NCBI RefSeq assembly: GCF_000011305.1
Contig: NC_004369.1
Span: 1,116,001-1,180,000 of the forward strand
Reading direction: 5' to 3'
From: Corynebacterium efficiens YS-314
Lineage (GTDB): Bacteria > Actinomycetota > Actinomycetes > Mycobacteriales > Mycobacteriaceae
DNA: 64,000 nt
In this document: positions 1 to 8,195 of the stretch, in pieces
Layout of the letters: each line of letters starts with the position of its first letter
Numbering within the stretch: the first letter of the stretch is position 1
Notes under the pieces: generated by a model
Seen by the model: only the letters and a program-made list of their open reading frames with translations
Told to the model about the DNA's origin: nothing
Database searches by the model: none
Program-made: the position numbers and the translations under genes

Positions 1-37
1 CACCCATTCTTAAAAGGATTCCACGAAGGACCCCCGT

Positions 38-1906
38 GTGCGCGTACTGATCATCGACAATTATGATTCCTTCACCTTCAACCTCGCCACGTATGTGGAG
101 GAGGTCACCGGTGCGGCACCGACGGTGGTGCCCAATGATGCGCAGATCGACGAGACGCTGTTCGACGCCGTCATCATCTCACCCGGCCCCGGCCACCCCG
201 GGGTGGCGGCGGATTTCGGCAGCTGCCGCGGGGTGATCGAACGTGGTCTGGTCCCGGTCCTCGGGGTGTGCCTGGGGCATCAGGGCATCGCGCTCGCCCA
301 CGGCGGCGCGGTGGGCCCGGCGCCGGTCCCGGTGCACGGTCAGGTCACCCGCATCCACCACGACGGGTCCGAGCTTTTCGACGCCATCCCGCCCCAGTTC
401 GACGCCGTCCGTTACCACTCCCTGGTGGCCACCGATCTGCCGCCGGAACTGGAGGTCACCGCGAGGACCGGGGACGGGCTGATCATGGCGCTGCGCCACC
501 GCGAGCTGCCCCAGTGGGGTGTGCAGTTCCACCCGGAATCCATCGGCGGGCAGTTCGGGCACCGGATCATGGCGAATTTCCTGAGCCTGGCGCGTCGACA
601 AGCGCACCGGTGGGAGATCACCGAGCATGTGGTGGAGACAAGCGTCGACCCGGCGGCGGTGTTCGAGACGCTCTTCGCCGGGTCGGAGCACGCGTTCTGG
701 CTCGATGATCCGCAGGGCACCACCTATATGGGTGATGCCTCCGGGCCGCATGCACGGATCCGCACCCACCGGGTGGGGGAGGGGGAGCTGTTCGACTGGC
801 TGCGTGATGATCTGCGTCGCAACCGCGTGGCCCCGGGGGTGGGTTTCCGCCTGGGGTGGGTGGGATACCTCGGGTATGAGATGAAGGCCGAATGCGGGGT
901 GGACAATCGGCACGCCTCATCGCATCCCGATGCCCACCTGATCTTCGCCGACCGGGCCATCGCCATCGAACCCGGCCGCGTGTGGCTCATGGCGCTCGGT
1001 GAGCAGGGGGAGTGGTTCGCGGAGATGACCGCCGCCCTGGGGCAGCTGCGCCCACCCCGTGCCGCTGCCGCCCCGGCCGCCCAGCTCACCGTCCGGGATG
1101 ACCGCGACAGCTACCTGGACATGATCGCCCGCGCCCAGGAGTTGATCACCCGCGGGGAGTCCTATGAGATCTGCCTGACCACCCAGCTGCGCGCGGAGGT
1201 GGAGGTGGATCCCCTCGCCGCCTATCTGGCGCTGCGGGCGGCCAACCCCACCTCCTATGGATCATTCCTGCAGCTGGGGGAGATGGCGGTGCTGAGCTCG
1301 TCGCCGGAACGGTTCATCACCATCGACGCCTCCGGACGTGTGGAATCCAAACCCATCAAGGGCACCCGCCCGCGGGGCAGTACCGAGCAGGAGGATGCGG
1401 CCTTGATCGCCGATCTCACCGACAACCCCAAGGACCGCGCCGAGAACCTCATGATCGTCGACCTGGTCCGCAATGATCTCGCCCGCGGGGCGCAACCGGC
1501 AACGGTGCAGGTGGAGAAGCTTTTCGACGTCGAGACCTACGCCACCGTCCACCAGCTCGTCAGCACCATTACCGCCCAGCTGGAGGGTAAGGACCCCATT
1601 GACTGCGTGCGGGCGGCGTTCCCCGGTGGTTCCATGACCGGTGCACCGAAGATCCGCACCATGGAGATCATCGACGAGCTGGAGACCGGCCCCCGTGGTG
1701 TCTATTCCGGTGGCCTGGGCTATTTCTCCCTTGATGGGGCGGTGGATCTGTCGATGGTGATCCGCACCGTGGTCTACACCCCCGGCGTCCTGGAGTACGG
1801 GGTCGGCGGGGCGATCCTGGCCCTGTCGGACCCCGCCGCAGAGTGGGAGGAGATCCGGGTGAAATCGAGGCCCCTGCTGGGTCTGCTCGGGGTGGAGTTC
1901 CCGTGA
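38..1906 (+). CDS. pabAB: Aminodeoxychorismate synthase, fused PabA-PabB
   Basis: Makes 4-amino-4-deoxychorismate from chorismate and glutamine for folate synthesis in the cytoplasm. Residues 1 to about 190 are a class I glutamine amidotransferase, with the nucleophile Cys78 in GVCLGHQG and the His165-Pro-Glu167 pair. The rest is the chorismate-binding PabB half, with Lys441 in PIKGTRPRG and a GGSMTGAPK segment. The PIKGT lysine is typical of PabB rather than anthranilate synthase, so I prefer pabAB over trpEG. At 622 residues it is a normal fused enzyme. The start is GTG, chosen because GAAGGA at 25-30 lies seven bases upstream and the protein begins at the expected VLIIDNYDSF motif. The stop overlaps the start of pabC by four bases. 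Confidence 0.93.
   Translation: MRVLIIDNYDSFTFNLATYVEEVTGAAPTVVPNDAQIDETLFDAVIISPGPGHPGVAADFGSCRGVIERGLVPVLGVCLGHQGIALAHGGAVGPAPVPVHGQVTRIHHDGSELFDAIPPQFDAVRYHSLVATDLPPELEVTARTGDGLIMALRHRELPQWGVQFHPESIGGQFGHRIMANFLSLARRQAHRWEITEHVVETSVDPAAVFETLFAGSEHAFWLDDPQGTTYMGDASGPHARIRTHRVGEGELFDWLRDDLRRNRVAPGVGFRLGWVGYLGYEMKAECGVDNRHASSHPDAHLIFADRAIAIEPGRVWLMALGEQGEWFAEMTAALGQLRPPRAAAAPAAQLTVRDDRDSYLDMIARAQELITRGESYEICLTTQLRAEVEVDPLAAYLALRAANPTSYGSFLQLGEMAVLSSSPERFITIDASGRVESKPIKGTRPRGSTEQEDAALIADLTDNPKDRAENLMIVDLVRNDLARGAQPATVQVEKLFDVETYATVHQLVSTITAQLEGKDPIDCVRAAFPGGSMTGAPKIRTMEIIDELETGPRGVYSGGLGYFSLDGAVDLSMVIRTVVYTPGVLEYGVGGAILALSDPAAEWEEIRVKSRPLLGLLGVEFP
593..603 (-). repeat. GCTTRTCGACG motif copy, within pabAB
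   Basis: G variant, reverse orientation. Read as Arg-Arg-Gln-Ala in the gene. Confidence 0.7.
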
Positions 1907-2640
1907 GGCACCTGCGGTGGGAGGCCGGGGAACTGGTTCCCGGCCCGGTGGTGGAACCGGAGATCACCACGTCCTTCCTGCTGGATCACGGCCGGGTGGT
2001 GGGGTTGTCCGCCCACCAGCAGCGCTTCGCCGGCTGGGTGCCCGGTGTGGTGCCGGTGGGATTGTTCGCGGCGGTGCGTGACGCCCTGCCCCGCGATGGG
2101 GTGTGGTTCCCCCGGATCGGGTGGGACAGCCGGGATGGTCACGGCCGGTTCGGGGTGACCATCCGCCCCGCCCCGCCGTTGCGCCGCACCTCGAGCCTGT
2201 GGATACCCGACCTGACTGATCCCCGCCGACGGCACACCGTCAAGGGGCCGGACCTGCCCGTGCTATCCAGACTGCGCGCCCTGGCCACCGACTACCACTG
2301 TGATGATGCCCTGCTCATCGACGCGCACGGTGTGGTGCTGGAGGCCGCCAACGCCGCGCTGGTGTTCTGGCGGGATCCGGACACCGTCATCCTGCCGGCG
2401 CGTCCGGTGCTGGCATCGGTGACCCTGCGGCAGACCCTCCCGCTGTGGCGGGATGCTGGCATCACCGTCATCCGCGCTGATACCCGGCAGCTCCAGCTGC
2501 CGGCCTGGTGCGGCAGTGCACTGCACGGATGGACACCGGTGACCCACTGGGGCAGAGGTGCCGGGAGAATAAAAGCAGCGCCCGCCCCACCGGTTGAACG
2601 GTGGAACAAGGCGCTGTGGGAGAGTGCAGAAAAGGTCTAG
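1903..2640 (+). CDS. pabC: Aminodeoxychorismate lyase
   Basis: Predicted PLP-dependent fold IV enzyme that releases pyruvate from aminodeoxychorismate to give p-aminobenzoate, the step after pabAB. The reading frame is open from further upstream, but GTG at 1903 overlaps the pabAB stop as GTGA, the usual sign of translational coupling, and gives a protein beginning RHLRWEAGE of 245 residues. A lysine in HTVKGPDLP fits the PLP site, followed by the class IV pattern ending LEAANAALVFW. It is slightly shorter than many PabC proteins. The stop shares a CTAG tetranucleotide with the stop of the convergent downstream gene. Confidence 0.85.
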   Translation: MRHLRWEAGELVPGPVVEPEITTSFLLDHGRVVGLSAHQQRFAGWVPGVVPVGLFAAVRDALPRDGVWFPRIGWDSRDGHGRFGVTIRPAPPLRRTSSLWIPDLTDPRRRHTVKGPDLPVLSRLRALATDYHCDDALLIDAHGVVLEAANAALVFWRDPDTVILPARPVLASVTLRQTLPLWRDAGITVIRADTRQLQLPAWCGSALHGWTPVTHWGRGAGRIKAAPAPPVERWNKALWESAEKV

Positions 2641-3023
2641 TCCTCGGATTCGTCCTCGGCTGCCGGGGTGCGACCCTCGGCCAGCTGGGTGCGTGCGGCC
2701 CGCAACCAGTCCGGCTGGTTTTCCAGCAGGGCCTTGATCTCAGCTGTGGTCAGGGGCTGGTCCATGTCGTTCTTCTTCAGTGCAGCGATGGTGATGCCCA
2801 GTTTCTGGGCGACCACGGGACGCGGGTGCGGTCCCTCACGGCGCAGGGTCTGGAGCCACTCCGGCGGATTTTCCTGCAATGCATTGAACTCCTGGTGGGT
2901 CAGCGCATTGTTCTGGAACTCCTCTGGCGTGGCGGGCAGGTACAGACCGAGTTTCTTGGCGGCGGTCTGCGGCTTCATGGCCGTGCCCGATGGCTTGCGT
3001 ACAGATTCTTCGTTCACGCCCAC
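2637..3023 (-). CDS. DUF5997 family protein with an internal duplication
   Basis: Small soluble protein of 128 residues (113 if translation begins at the second Met, 2978). It matches my memory of the DUF5997 family, beginning near KPQTAAKKLGLYLPATPEEF. The protein is visibly made of two similar units of about 44 residues: KLG then LTHQEFNALQENPPEWL, and KLG then LTTAEIKALLENQPDWL. The segment VAQKLGITIAALKKN looks like a helix-turn-helix, which is inference only. It is divergent from the LysR effector-domain gene, with 18 bases between the outermost start codons (63 if the internal Met is used). Function is unknown. Confidence 0.8.
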   Translation of the reverse strand: MGVNEESVRKPSGTAMKPQTAAKKLGLYLPATPEEFQNNALTHQEFNALQENPPEWLQTLRREGPHPRPVVAQKLGITIAALKKNDMDQPLTTAEIKALLENQPDWLRAARTQLAEGRTPAAEDESED

Positions 3024-3041
3024 AACGGTAGCATTACTTCC

Positions 3042-3722
3042 ATGCTGACCTTAAGTTTCGTCACCGGTACCGAGCCGGGTAAGTGGTTCACCCGTTTCCG
3101 CGAACGCACCCGTCACGGCGGACTTGAGGCAATCGACACCGATGACGCCCTCGGGGAACTGTTGGCGGGTAACGCCGCCCTCGCCCTGACCCGCCTCCCC
3201 GACGCGCGTATCGACGACCGCTTCCACGTGGTTGAGCTCTACCGGGAAACACCGGGTGTGGCGTTCCCCAAGGATTATTTCCTCGCCGCCGCCGAGGGGG
3301 CTGTGGGCCCGGAGGAGCTGACCGGGGAGATCATCAACTGGGAGCCCCCCGCCTCCGGGGAGGTGGATGCCGGTGCGGTGCGGGACGCCCTGCAGATCGT
3401 GGCGGCGAATGTGGGCGTGGTGATCGCCCCCCGCCCACTGCTGAAGGTACTGAGTAGGAAACTGGTGGAACACCGTGACTATGCCGGTGCCCTGGAGACC
3501 CACATCGCGCTGGTGTGGAAACGGGATGCTGACTCCGACGCGATCCAGGACTTTGTGGGCATCGCCCGGGGCCGGACCATCAACTCCAGCCGACAGGTGG
3601 CCCCCAAGCGGTCAGCGCGGGAGAAAACCCTGGCCAAGCAGGCGCGCCGGGACTCAAATGGGGGTGGCAGGGGACGGTTGGTGAAGAAAAAACCGGCCCC
3701 CAAGCCCCGGAAACGTCGATAA
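3042..3722 (+). CDS. LysR-type substrate-binding domain protein without helix-turn-helix
   Basis: 226-residue protein resembling only the effector-binding half of LysR regulators. From MLTLSFVTGTEPGKWFTRF it follows the periplasmic-binding-like fold, with segments such as LALTRLPDARIDDRFHVVELYRE and VGVVIAPRPLLKVLSRK. The N-terminal winged helix expected in a real LysR regulator is missing, and the upstream frame does not encode one. The C-terminal 40 residues are strongly basic (KRSAREK, VKKKPAPKPRKRR) and could bind nucleic acid. ATG at 3042 is chosen because upstream codons lie under the divergent DUF5997 gene. The pair may act together. Ligand unknown. Confidence 0.8.
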   Translation: MLTLSFVTGTEPGKWFTRFRERTRHGGLEAIDTDDALGELLAGNAALALTRLPDARIDDRFHVVELYRETPGVAFPKDYFLAAAEGAVGPEELTGEIINWEPPASGEVDAGAVRDALQIVAANVGVVIAPRPLLKVLSRKLVEHRDYAGALETHIALVWKRDADSDAIQDFVGIARGRTINSSRQVAPKRSAREKTLAKQARRDSNGGGRGRLVKKKPAPKPRKRR

Positions 3723-3790
3723 TTTGTGGGGTGGGTTACACCCGTGAATGTCTCGTTGCGGAGGTGGGCAAGAGTAGGGAAAATCAGGGC

Positions 3791-4324
3791 ATGGCTGAGA
3801 CCGACTTCATCATCCGACCGATCCGCGAGGTGGACTTCCCTCAGGTTCGGGCCATCTACGAGATGGGACTGGAAACCGGGCATGCGTCCTATGAACGCAA
3901 GGGCCCGACGTGGAAACAATTCACCCGCATGAAGATTATGGAAACCGTCTTCGTGGCCGCGGAGAAGAAGGATCCCGACTTCGTCCTGGGATGGGTGGCT
4001 GCAGCACCGGCATCAACCCGCGCGGTGTTCCACGGCGTGGTGGAGGATTCCATCTACATCCACCCGCAGGGGCAGGGACGCGGCGTGGGTGGCGCATTGT
4101 TGGACAAGCTCATCGAGGTCTGTCAGGACCTGCACAAATGGTCGATCCACTCCTGGATCTTCCCGGAGAACGTGGGATCCGCCAAGCTGCATGCCTCCCG
4201 GGGGTTTGAGAAGGTGGCCACCTTCCACCACCTGGCCAAGATGCCTTACGGGGAGATGGCCGGGGAATGGCGCGATACCGATGTCTGGGAGAAGCTGCTG
4301 CCCAAACCCGATATCAGGCCCTAG
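3791..4324 (+). CDS. GNAT family N-acetyltransferase, phosphinothricin-acetyltransferase-like
   Basis: 177-residue GNAT enzyme. FIIRPIREVDFPQVRAIYEMGLETGHASYE is the typical beginning of the PAT/bar-like subfamily. The acetyl-CoA pyrophosphate-binding motif is HPQGQGRGVGGALLDKL, and the family's late NVGSAKLHASRGFEKV segment follows. The substrate is unknown; PAT-like enzymes acetylate small amines or amino-acid analogues. I start at ATG 3791 because the domain begins a few residues later; an in-frame start at 3731 would add 20 unconserved residues. The ribosome site is weak (AGGGAAAATCAGG). It is convergent with pxpC, overlapping by four bases. Confidence 0.85.
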   Translation: MAETDFIIRPIREVDFPQVRAIYEMGLETGHASYERKGPTWKQFTRMKIMETVFVAAEKKDPDFVLGWVAAAPASTRAVFHGVVEDSIYIHPQGQGRGVGGALLDKLIEVCQDLHKWSIHSWIFPENVGSAKLHASRGFEKVATFHHLAKMPYGEMAGEWRDTDVWEKLLPKPDIRP

Positions 4325-5208
4325 TGCTGCACTGTGAAACGGACCCTGTCACCGGGCCAGAGCTGGGCGCAGCGGTCAGCTGAGCGGGCTGTCAGCACAG
4401 CGATGACGGGATAACCACCGGTGACCGGATGATCCGGCCCGAAGATCACCGGGTGCCCACCGGGCGGCACCTGGATGGAACCACGAACCATACCCTCACT
4501 CTTGAGTTCGCCCTCGATGCGGCGGCTCAGGGGTTTTTCTGCATTCAGGCGGATGCCGATCCGGTTGGAGTCCGCCGACACCGTGAACCGCTGCCGGAAG
4601 AACCCGTCCAGGGCCTCGTCGGTGAACCACCGATCGCGTGGGCCCCGGATGACGGTGAGGGTTTCGGTCATCGAGGGGTGACGCCACACGGTGGGCAGTT
4701 GCCGTAGCACCGGCCACCACTGTTTATCCGCGATGTCCCGGGCGATGGTGAGCTGGTCGCCCTCCCGGATCGGGGGCGGGCCGAGTGCGGAGAGCAGGTC
4801 GGTGGCGGCGGAGCCGAGGACCTTGGGTACCTCGAAACCACCTCTGACAGCCAGGTAGGCGCGCATGCCGTGGTCTGCGTTCTCCAGGCGGACCAGGTCG
4901 CCGTCCTCCACCTCGAGGATGGTGTTGGTGGTGGCGTTCTTGGATCGTCCCCGCCGGTCGACCGCCATGACGGTGGCGGCGGTACCGGTGAACACGATGG
5001 TGGCGGGGGCGTGGACCTCCAGTTCGAAGGAACCGATGAGGATCTCGATGACCGTGGCATTGGGGTCGTTGCCCAGGAGATGGTTGGCCCGGGCGGCGGA
5101 GAGCCGGTCGAAGGAGCCGGAGGAACCGACCCCGGATCCGGCGAACCCGAAACGCCCCCGGTCCTGGAACAGTGCCTGCGGCCCGGGTGAGATGACGGTG
5201 AAACTCAT
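4321..5208 (-). CDS. pxpC: 5-oxoprolinase subunit PxpC (biotin-dependent carboxyltransferase / KipA family)
   Basis: Third subunit of the bacterial PxpABC 5-oxoprolinase, which opens pyroglutamate to glutamate using ATP. It was formerly annotated as allophanate hydrolase subunit 2 or KipA. The 295-residue protein has the family start VISPGPQALFQDRGRFGFAGSG, then SGSFDRLSAARANHLLGN, and near the end SEGMVRGSIQVPPGGHPVIFGPDHPVTGGYPVIA. ATG at 5208 overlaps the pxpB stop as ATGA. It is the last gene of an operon running NRAMP transporter, pxpA, pxpB, pxpC. Confidence 0.88.
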   Translation of the reverse strand: MSFTVISPGPQALFQDRGRFGFAGSGVGSSGSFDRLSAARANHLLGNDPNATVIEILIGSFELEVHAPATIVFTGTAATVMAVDRRGRSKNATTNTILEVEDGDLVRLENADHGMRAYLAVRGGFEVPKVLGSAATDLLSALGPPPIREGDQLTIARDIADKQWWPVLRQLPTVWRHPSMTETLTVIRGPRDRWFTDEALDGFFRQRFTVSADSNRIGIRLNAEKPLSRRIEGELKSEGMVRGSIQVPPGGHPVIFGPDHPVTGGYPVIAVLTARSADRCAQLWPGDRVRFTVQH

Positions 5209-5864
5209 GGGGTGACCTCCACGAAACGGACGGTGTCGCCGGCCTGCAGCAGGGAGGGCTGCCACCGGTCGACATCCCACATGGGGATGTCGGTGGTGCC
5301 GAGTAGCTGCCACCCACCCGGTGACGGCTGGGGATAGACAGCACTGAATTCGCCGGCGAGCGCCACCGAACCCGGGGGGATCTTGGTGCGGGGTTGATCC
5401 CTGCGGGGGATGTCCGGGAGGCGCCGGTCACCACGGGGGACCAGGTAGTAGAACCCGGGGGCGAAGCCGCCGAAGGCGGCGGTCCACACCGTCTCGGTGT
5501 GGGCCCGGATCAACCCGGCGACGGTGAGTCCCGCGAGTTCGGCAACCGCGGCGAGGTCCGGGCCGTCGTAAAGCACCGGGATCTCCACCGTCTCCCGGGT
5601 GACACCCCCGCCGGTGGAGGCGGGCAACAGGGTGATCGCGTCGAGGATCTCCACGAAGCGGGCCGGGCTGATCTGGCGGGTGTCCAGGGTGACCAGGAGG
5701 GTCTGCGCGGCCGGGATCATGTCGATGATGCCGGGCACCTGCTGGGCGGTCAGCACGCGGTGCAGCGACAGGACAGCATCCAGGACGGTGCCGCGGACGG
5801 CCTCGGCATCCTCACGCAGCAGGTCGATGAGCACCGCCTGATCCCCGCATGGTCTAGCGAGCAC
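5205..5864 (-). CDS. pxpB: 5-oxoprolinase subunit PxpB (KipI / allophanate hydrolase subunit 1 family)
   Basis: Cytoplasmic partner of PxpC. Typical signatures are PCGDQAVLIDL at the start, EIPVLYDGPDLAAVAEL in the middle, and GFAPGFYYLVPRGDRRLPDIPR with KIPPGSVALAG towards the end. I place the start at GTG 5864 because a strong GGAGG sits six bases upstream; ATG at 5879 would also be in frame but has no such site. This start overlaps the end of pxpA by 11 bases. Length 219 residues, normal for the family. The overlaps on both sides imply coupled translation and fixed stoichiometry. Confidence 0.86.
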   Translation of the reverse strand: MLARPCGDQAVLIDLLREDAEAVRGTVLDAVLSLHRVLTAQQVPGIIDMIPAAQTLLVTLDTRQISPARFVEILDAITLLPASTGGGVTRETVEIPVLYDGPDLAAVAELAGLTVAGLIRAHTETVWTAAFGGFAPGFYYLVPRGDRRLPDIPRRDQPRTKIPPGSVALAGEFSAVYPQPSPGGWQLLGTTDIPMWDVDRWQPSLLQAGDTVRFVEVTP

Positions 5865-6621
5865 GACGCACCTCCACATCGTGGGCGCGCAGCGTGTCGA
5901 TGATGGTGCGGACCAGCTCGAGGGCGGCGGGGTTGTCACCGTGGACACAGATGGAATCGGCGTGAACCGTGACCGGATCACCATCGATGGAGGTGATGGA
6001 CCCGCCGGTGGCGAACGCCAGTGCCTGCCGGGCAGCCACCTGCGGATCGTGATGCACCGCCCCGGTCTGGGTCCGGGAGACCAGCCGCCCATCGGAGGTG
6101 TAGGCGCGGTCGGCGAAGGTCTCCTGGATGACGGTGAGCCCCTCGGAGATGGCCTGCTCGACGATGGGGGCACCCGAGAGGACCATCAGGGGCAGCTCGG
6201 GGTTGAGCTTCTTCATCGCCTCGATGACCGCGGCGGCCTGAGCCTCATCCACGGCGATACGGTTGTAGAGCGCACCGTGTGGTTTGACGTAGTCGACGGT
6301 GGCCCCGACGGTGGTGGCGGCGGCCTGGATCGCCCCGATCTGGTAGATCGTCTCGGCCACCAGTACCTCATGGTCGTATTCCATGGCGCGGCGCCCGAAC
6401 CCGGTGAGGTCGTTGTAACCGATGTGGGCACCGATGCGCACATTCCGGGCCTTCGCGGCGACCACGGTCTTCAGCAGCACCGTGGCATCACCGGCGTGGA
6501 AACCACAGGCGATATTCGCGCTGGAGACCAGGTCCAGGACAGCCTCATCATTGCCCATGACCCAACTGCCGTAGCTCTCCCCGAGATCGCTGTTGAGATC
6601 GATGGAGTGTGGGGGATTCAT
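5854..6621 (-). CDS. pxpA: 5-oxoprolinase subunit PxpA (LamB/YcsF family)
   Basis: 255-residue LamB/YcsF protein with the family start SIDLNSDLGESYGSW, then ANIACGFHAGD (metal/active-site region), and HIGYNDLTGFGRR. With PxpB and PxpC it forms the ATP-dependent 5-oxoprolinase that recycles pyroglutamate formed from glutamine and glutamate breakdown. ATG at 6621 has AAAGGA nine bases upstream. It follows the NRAMP-like transporter with 64 bases between; the same set of genes (ycsF, ycsG, kipI, kipA plus a regulator) is found together in Bacillus subtilis. Confidence 0.9.
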   Translation of the reverse strand: MNPPHSIDLNSDLGESYGSWVMGNDEAVLDLVSSANIACGFHAGDATVLLKTVVAAKARNVRIGAHIGYNDLTGFGRRAMEYDHEVLVAETIYQIGAIQAAATTVGATVDYVKPHGALYNRIAVDEAQAAAVIEAMKKLNPELPLMVLSGAPIVEQAISEGLTVIQETFADRAYTSDGRLVSRTQTGAVHHDPQVAARQALAFATGGSITSIDGDPVTVHADSICVHGDNPAALELVRTIIDTLRAHDVEVRRAR

Positions 6622-6685
6622 GAGGTTAATCCTTTCATGGGGGATAGGTGAGAATGTGGATCAGTCGGGATCAACCGGCGGTGGA

Positions 6686-8047
6686 TCAGCCGGTTGTGGT
6701 GAGCAGGTCGAAGACCCCGCCGAAGGAGACATAGGCCAGGAACCAGGCGATGGCCAGCCCGATGAGTCCGATGATGATCAACCAGAGCGGGTACCGGTAC
6801 CCCTTCAGCAGATCCTTCTGACGGAAGATCGCGACATAGATCATCAGGGTGAAACCGATCGGCAGCACCAGACCGTTGAACGCACCGGCGAACACCAGGA
6901 GCAGGGCGGGGGCGGTGCCGAGGAAGACGAACACGGTGCAGGACAGCAGGATGAAGATGATGGTGACCCAGTTCTGCAGTCGACGGGTCTCGGGTTTGTT
7001 CTTCACCAGGAAGGTGGCAGACGTGTAGCTCGCGCCGATGACCGAGGAGATCGACGCCGCCCACAGCACGGCACCGAAGATACGCAGACCGGCCTCACCC
7101 GCGGCGTGCTGGAAGGCCTCCGCGGCGGGGTTGCCCTCGGTGGACAGGGTGATGCCCCCGGCGACCACGCCGAGCACCGCCAGGAACAGCACCACGCGCA
7201 TGACACCGGTGATGAGGATGCCGGTGACCGAGGAGGTGGCCACGGCCCGGACGTTCTCCGGCCCGGTCTTGCCCGAATCCAGCATGCGGTGGGCGCCGGC
7301 GTAGGTGATGTAACCACCCACGGTGCCACCGACCAGGGTGGTGATGACCAACCAGTCGACGGTCTCCGGCAGGACGGTGTTGCGCAGTGCCTCCCCGACC
7401 GGGGGCTGGGAGACGAACGCGACGTAGATGGTCAGGATGATCATGATCGCCCCGAGGAACACCAGGAACTTGTCCAGGGCCGCGCCGAGGCGTTTGAACA
7501 GAAAGATCGCGATCGCGATGGCCGCGGTGATCACGCCGCCGATCTTGACGTCGAGACCGAGCAGCGCATTCAGCCCCAGGCCGCCACCGGCGATGTTGCC
7601 GATGTTGAACACCGCACCGCCGACGCAGACGAGCACCGCCAGCACCCAGCCCAGGCCCGGCAGGACGGTGTTGCCCAACTCCTGGGCACGCAGGCCGGAG
7701 ACACCGACGACCCGCCACACATTCAGCTGGACGGCAATGTCGATGAGGATGGAGACCAGGATGGCAAACGCGAAGGCCGCACCCAGCTGGTTGGTGAACA
7801 CGGCGGTCTGGGTGAGGAACCCGGGCCCGATGGCAGAGGTGGCCATCAGGAAGATCGCCCCCATCAGGGCGCTTCTCGACGTCGCCCCCACCGCCGCCTG
7901 TTTCAGCGTCGGGGCGGCGGCGCGCCGGGCGTCAGGGTGGGTTGCTGCGTGGGGGTCGGGGTGGGTCTCCGTGCTGGCACCGTCCACGTCCGGGGTGGTG
8001 CCGTGTGTGGTTGGGAGCGCATTATTCTTCTCGGACTTCGCGGGCAC
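6686..8047 (-). CDS. NRAMP-fold transporter, YcsG-like, candidate pyroglutamate transporter
   Basis: 453-residue membrane protein, roughly 11 hydrophobic helices after a hydrophilic 55-residue His/Thr-rich tail. The helix-1 motif is SAIGPGFLTQ with GPG at residues 74-76, whereas metal-carrying NRAMP proteins have DPGN. The helix-6 region (TVGGYITYAGAHRMLDSG) lacks the metal-binding MPH. The protein is therefore in the NRAMP superfamily but probably does not move divalent metals. It is the first gene of the pxp operon, so import of 5-oxoproline or a related acid is a reasonable inference, not shown. Homologous to YcsG of the Bacillus kip cluster. Confidence 0.82.
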   Translation of the reverse strand: MPAKSEKNNALPTTHGTTPDVDGASTETHPDPHAATHPDARRAAAPTLKQAAVGATSRSALMGAIFLMATSAIGPGFLTQTAVFTNQLGAAFAFAILVSILIDIAVQLNVWRVVGVSGLRAQELGNTVLPGLGWVLAVLVCVGGAVFNIGNIAGGGLGLNALLGLDVKIGGVITAAIAIAIFLFKRLGAALDKFLVFLGAIMIILTIYVAFVSQPPVGEALRNTVLPETVDWLVITTLVGGTVGGYITYAGAHRMLDSGKTGPENVRAVATSSVTGILITGVMRVVLFLAVLGVVAGGITLSTEGNPAAEAFQHAAGEAGLRIFGAVLWAASISSVIGASYTSATFLVKNKPETRRLQNWVTIIFILLSCTVFVFLGTAPALLLVFAGAFNGLVLPIGFTLMIYVAIFRQKDLLKGYRYPLWLIIIGLIGLAIAWFLAYVSFGGVFDLLTTTG

Positions 8048-8066
8048 TGCCCCACCTACTCTCAGG

Positions 8067-8079
8067 ATTGTTCAACAAT
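8067..8079. promoter_or_regulatory. Perfect palindrome, candidate GntR/FCD operator of the pxp operon
   Basis: ATTGTTCAACAAT is a perfect inverted repeat with six-base arms around one C. Its core TTGTTCAACAA fits TNGTNNNACNA, the operator pattern of the FadR subfamily of GntR regulators. It lies 20 bases upstream of the transporter start and about 115 bases upstream of the divergent GntR gene, the expected place for a local regulator. That this GntR binds it is inference. Confidence 0.65.
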
Positions 8080-8174
8080 GTGGGTGATATGGGTTTGAGT
8101 GTAGACCCCCTGTGGTTCACGACACAAGAGGGGTGGGGTTGATCTGGCCCCGTCATAGCGCCGACACCGCACCA

Positions 8175-8189
8175 ATGGTGAAATACCAT
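8175..8189. promoter_or_regulatory. Inverted repeat in the leader of the GntR gene
   Basis: ATGGT and ACCAT flank five bases (GAAAT) directly upstream of the preferred GntR start. It resembles a stretched FadR-type site and could be an autoregulatory operator. An in-frame ATG at 8175 falls inside it, which argues for the later start at 8196. Confidence 0.35.
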
Positions 8190-8195
8190 GGGGGC

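Noticed and set aside
6592..6593. Idea that the DUF1444-like or other genes include selenocysteine or programmed frameshifts.
   Set aside because: No in-frame TGA in conserved positions with a supporting structure; the frameshifts found have simpler explanations.
6593..8098. Long plus-strand open frame of about 500 codons across the pxp transporter.
   Set aside because: It lies antisense to a clear membrane-protein gene, has a composition rich in Gly, Asp and Gln typical of antisense frames in GC-rich DNA, and lacks recognisable domains.
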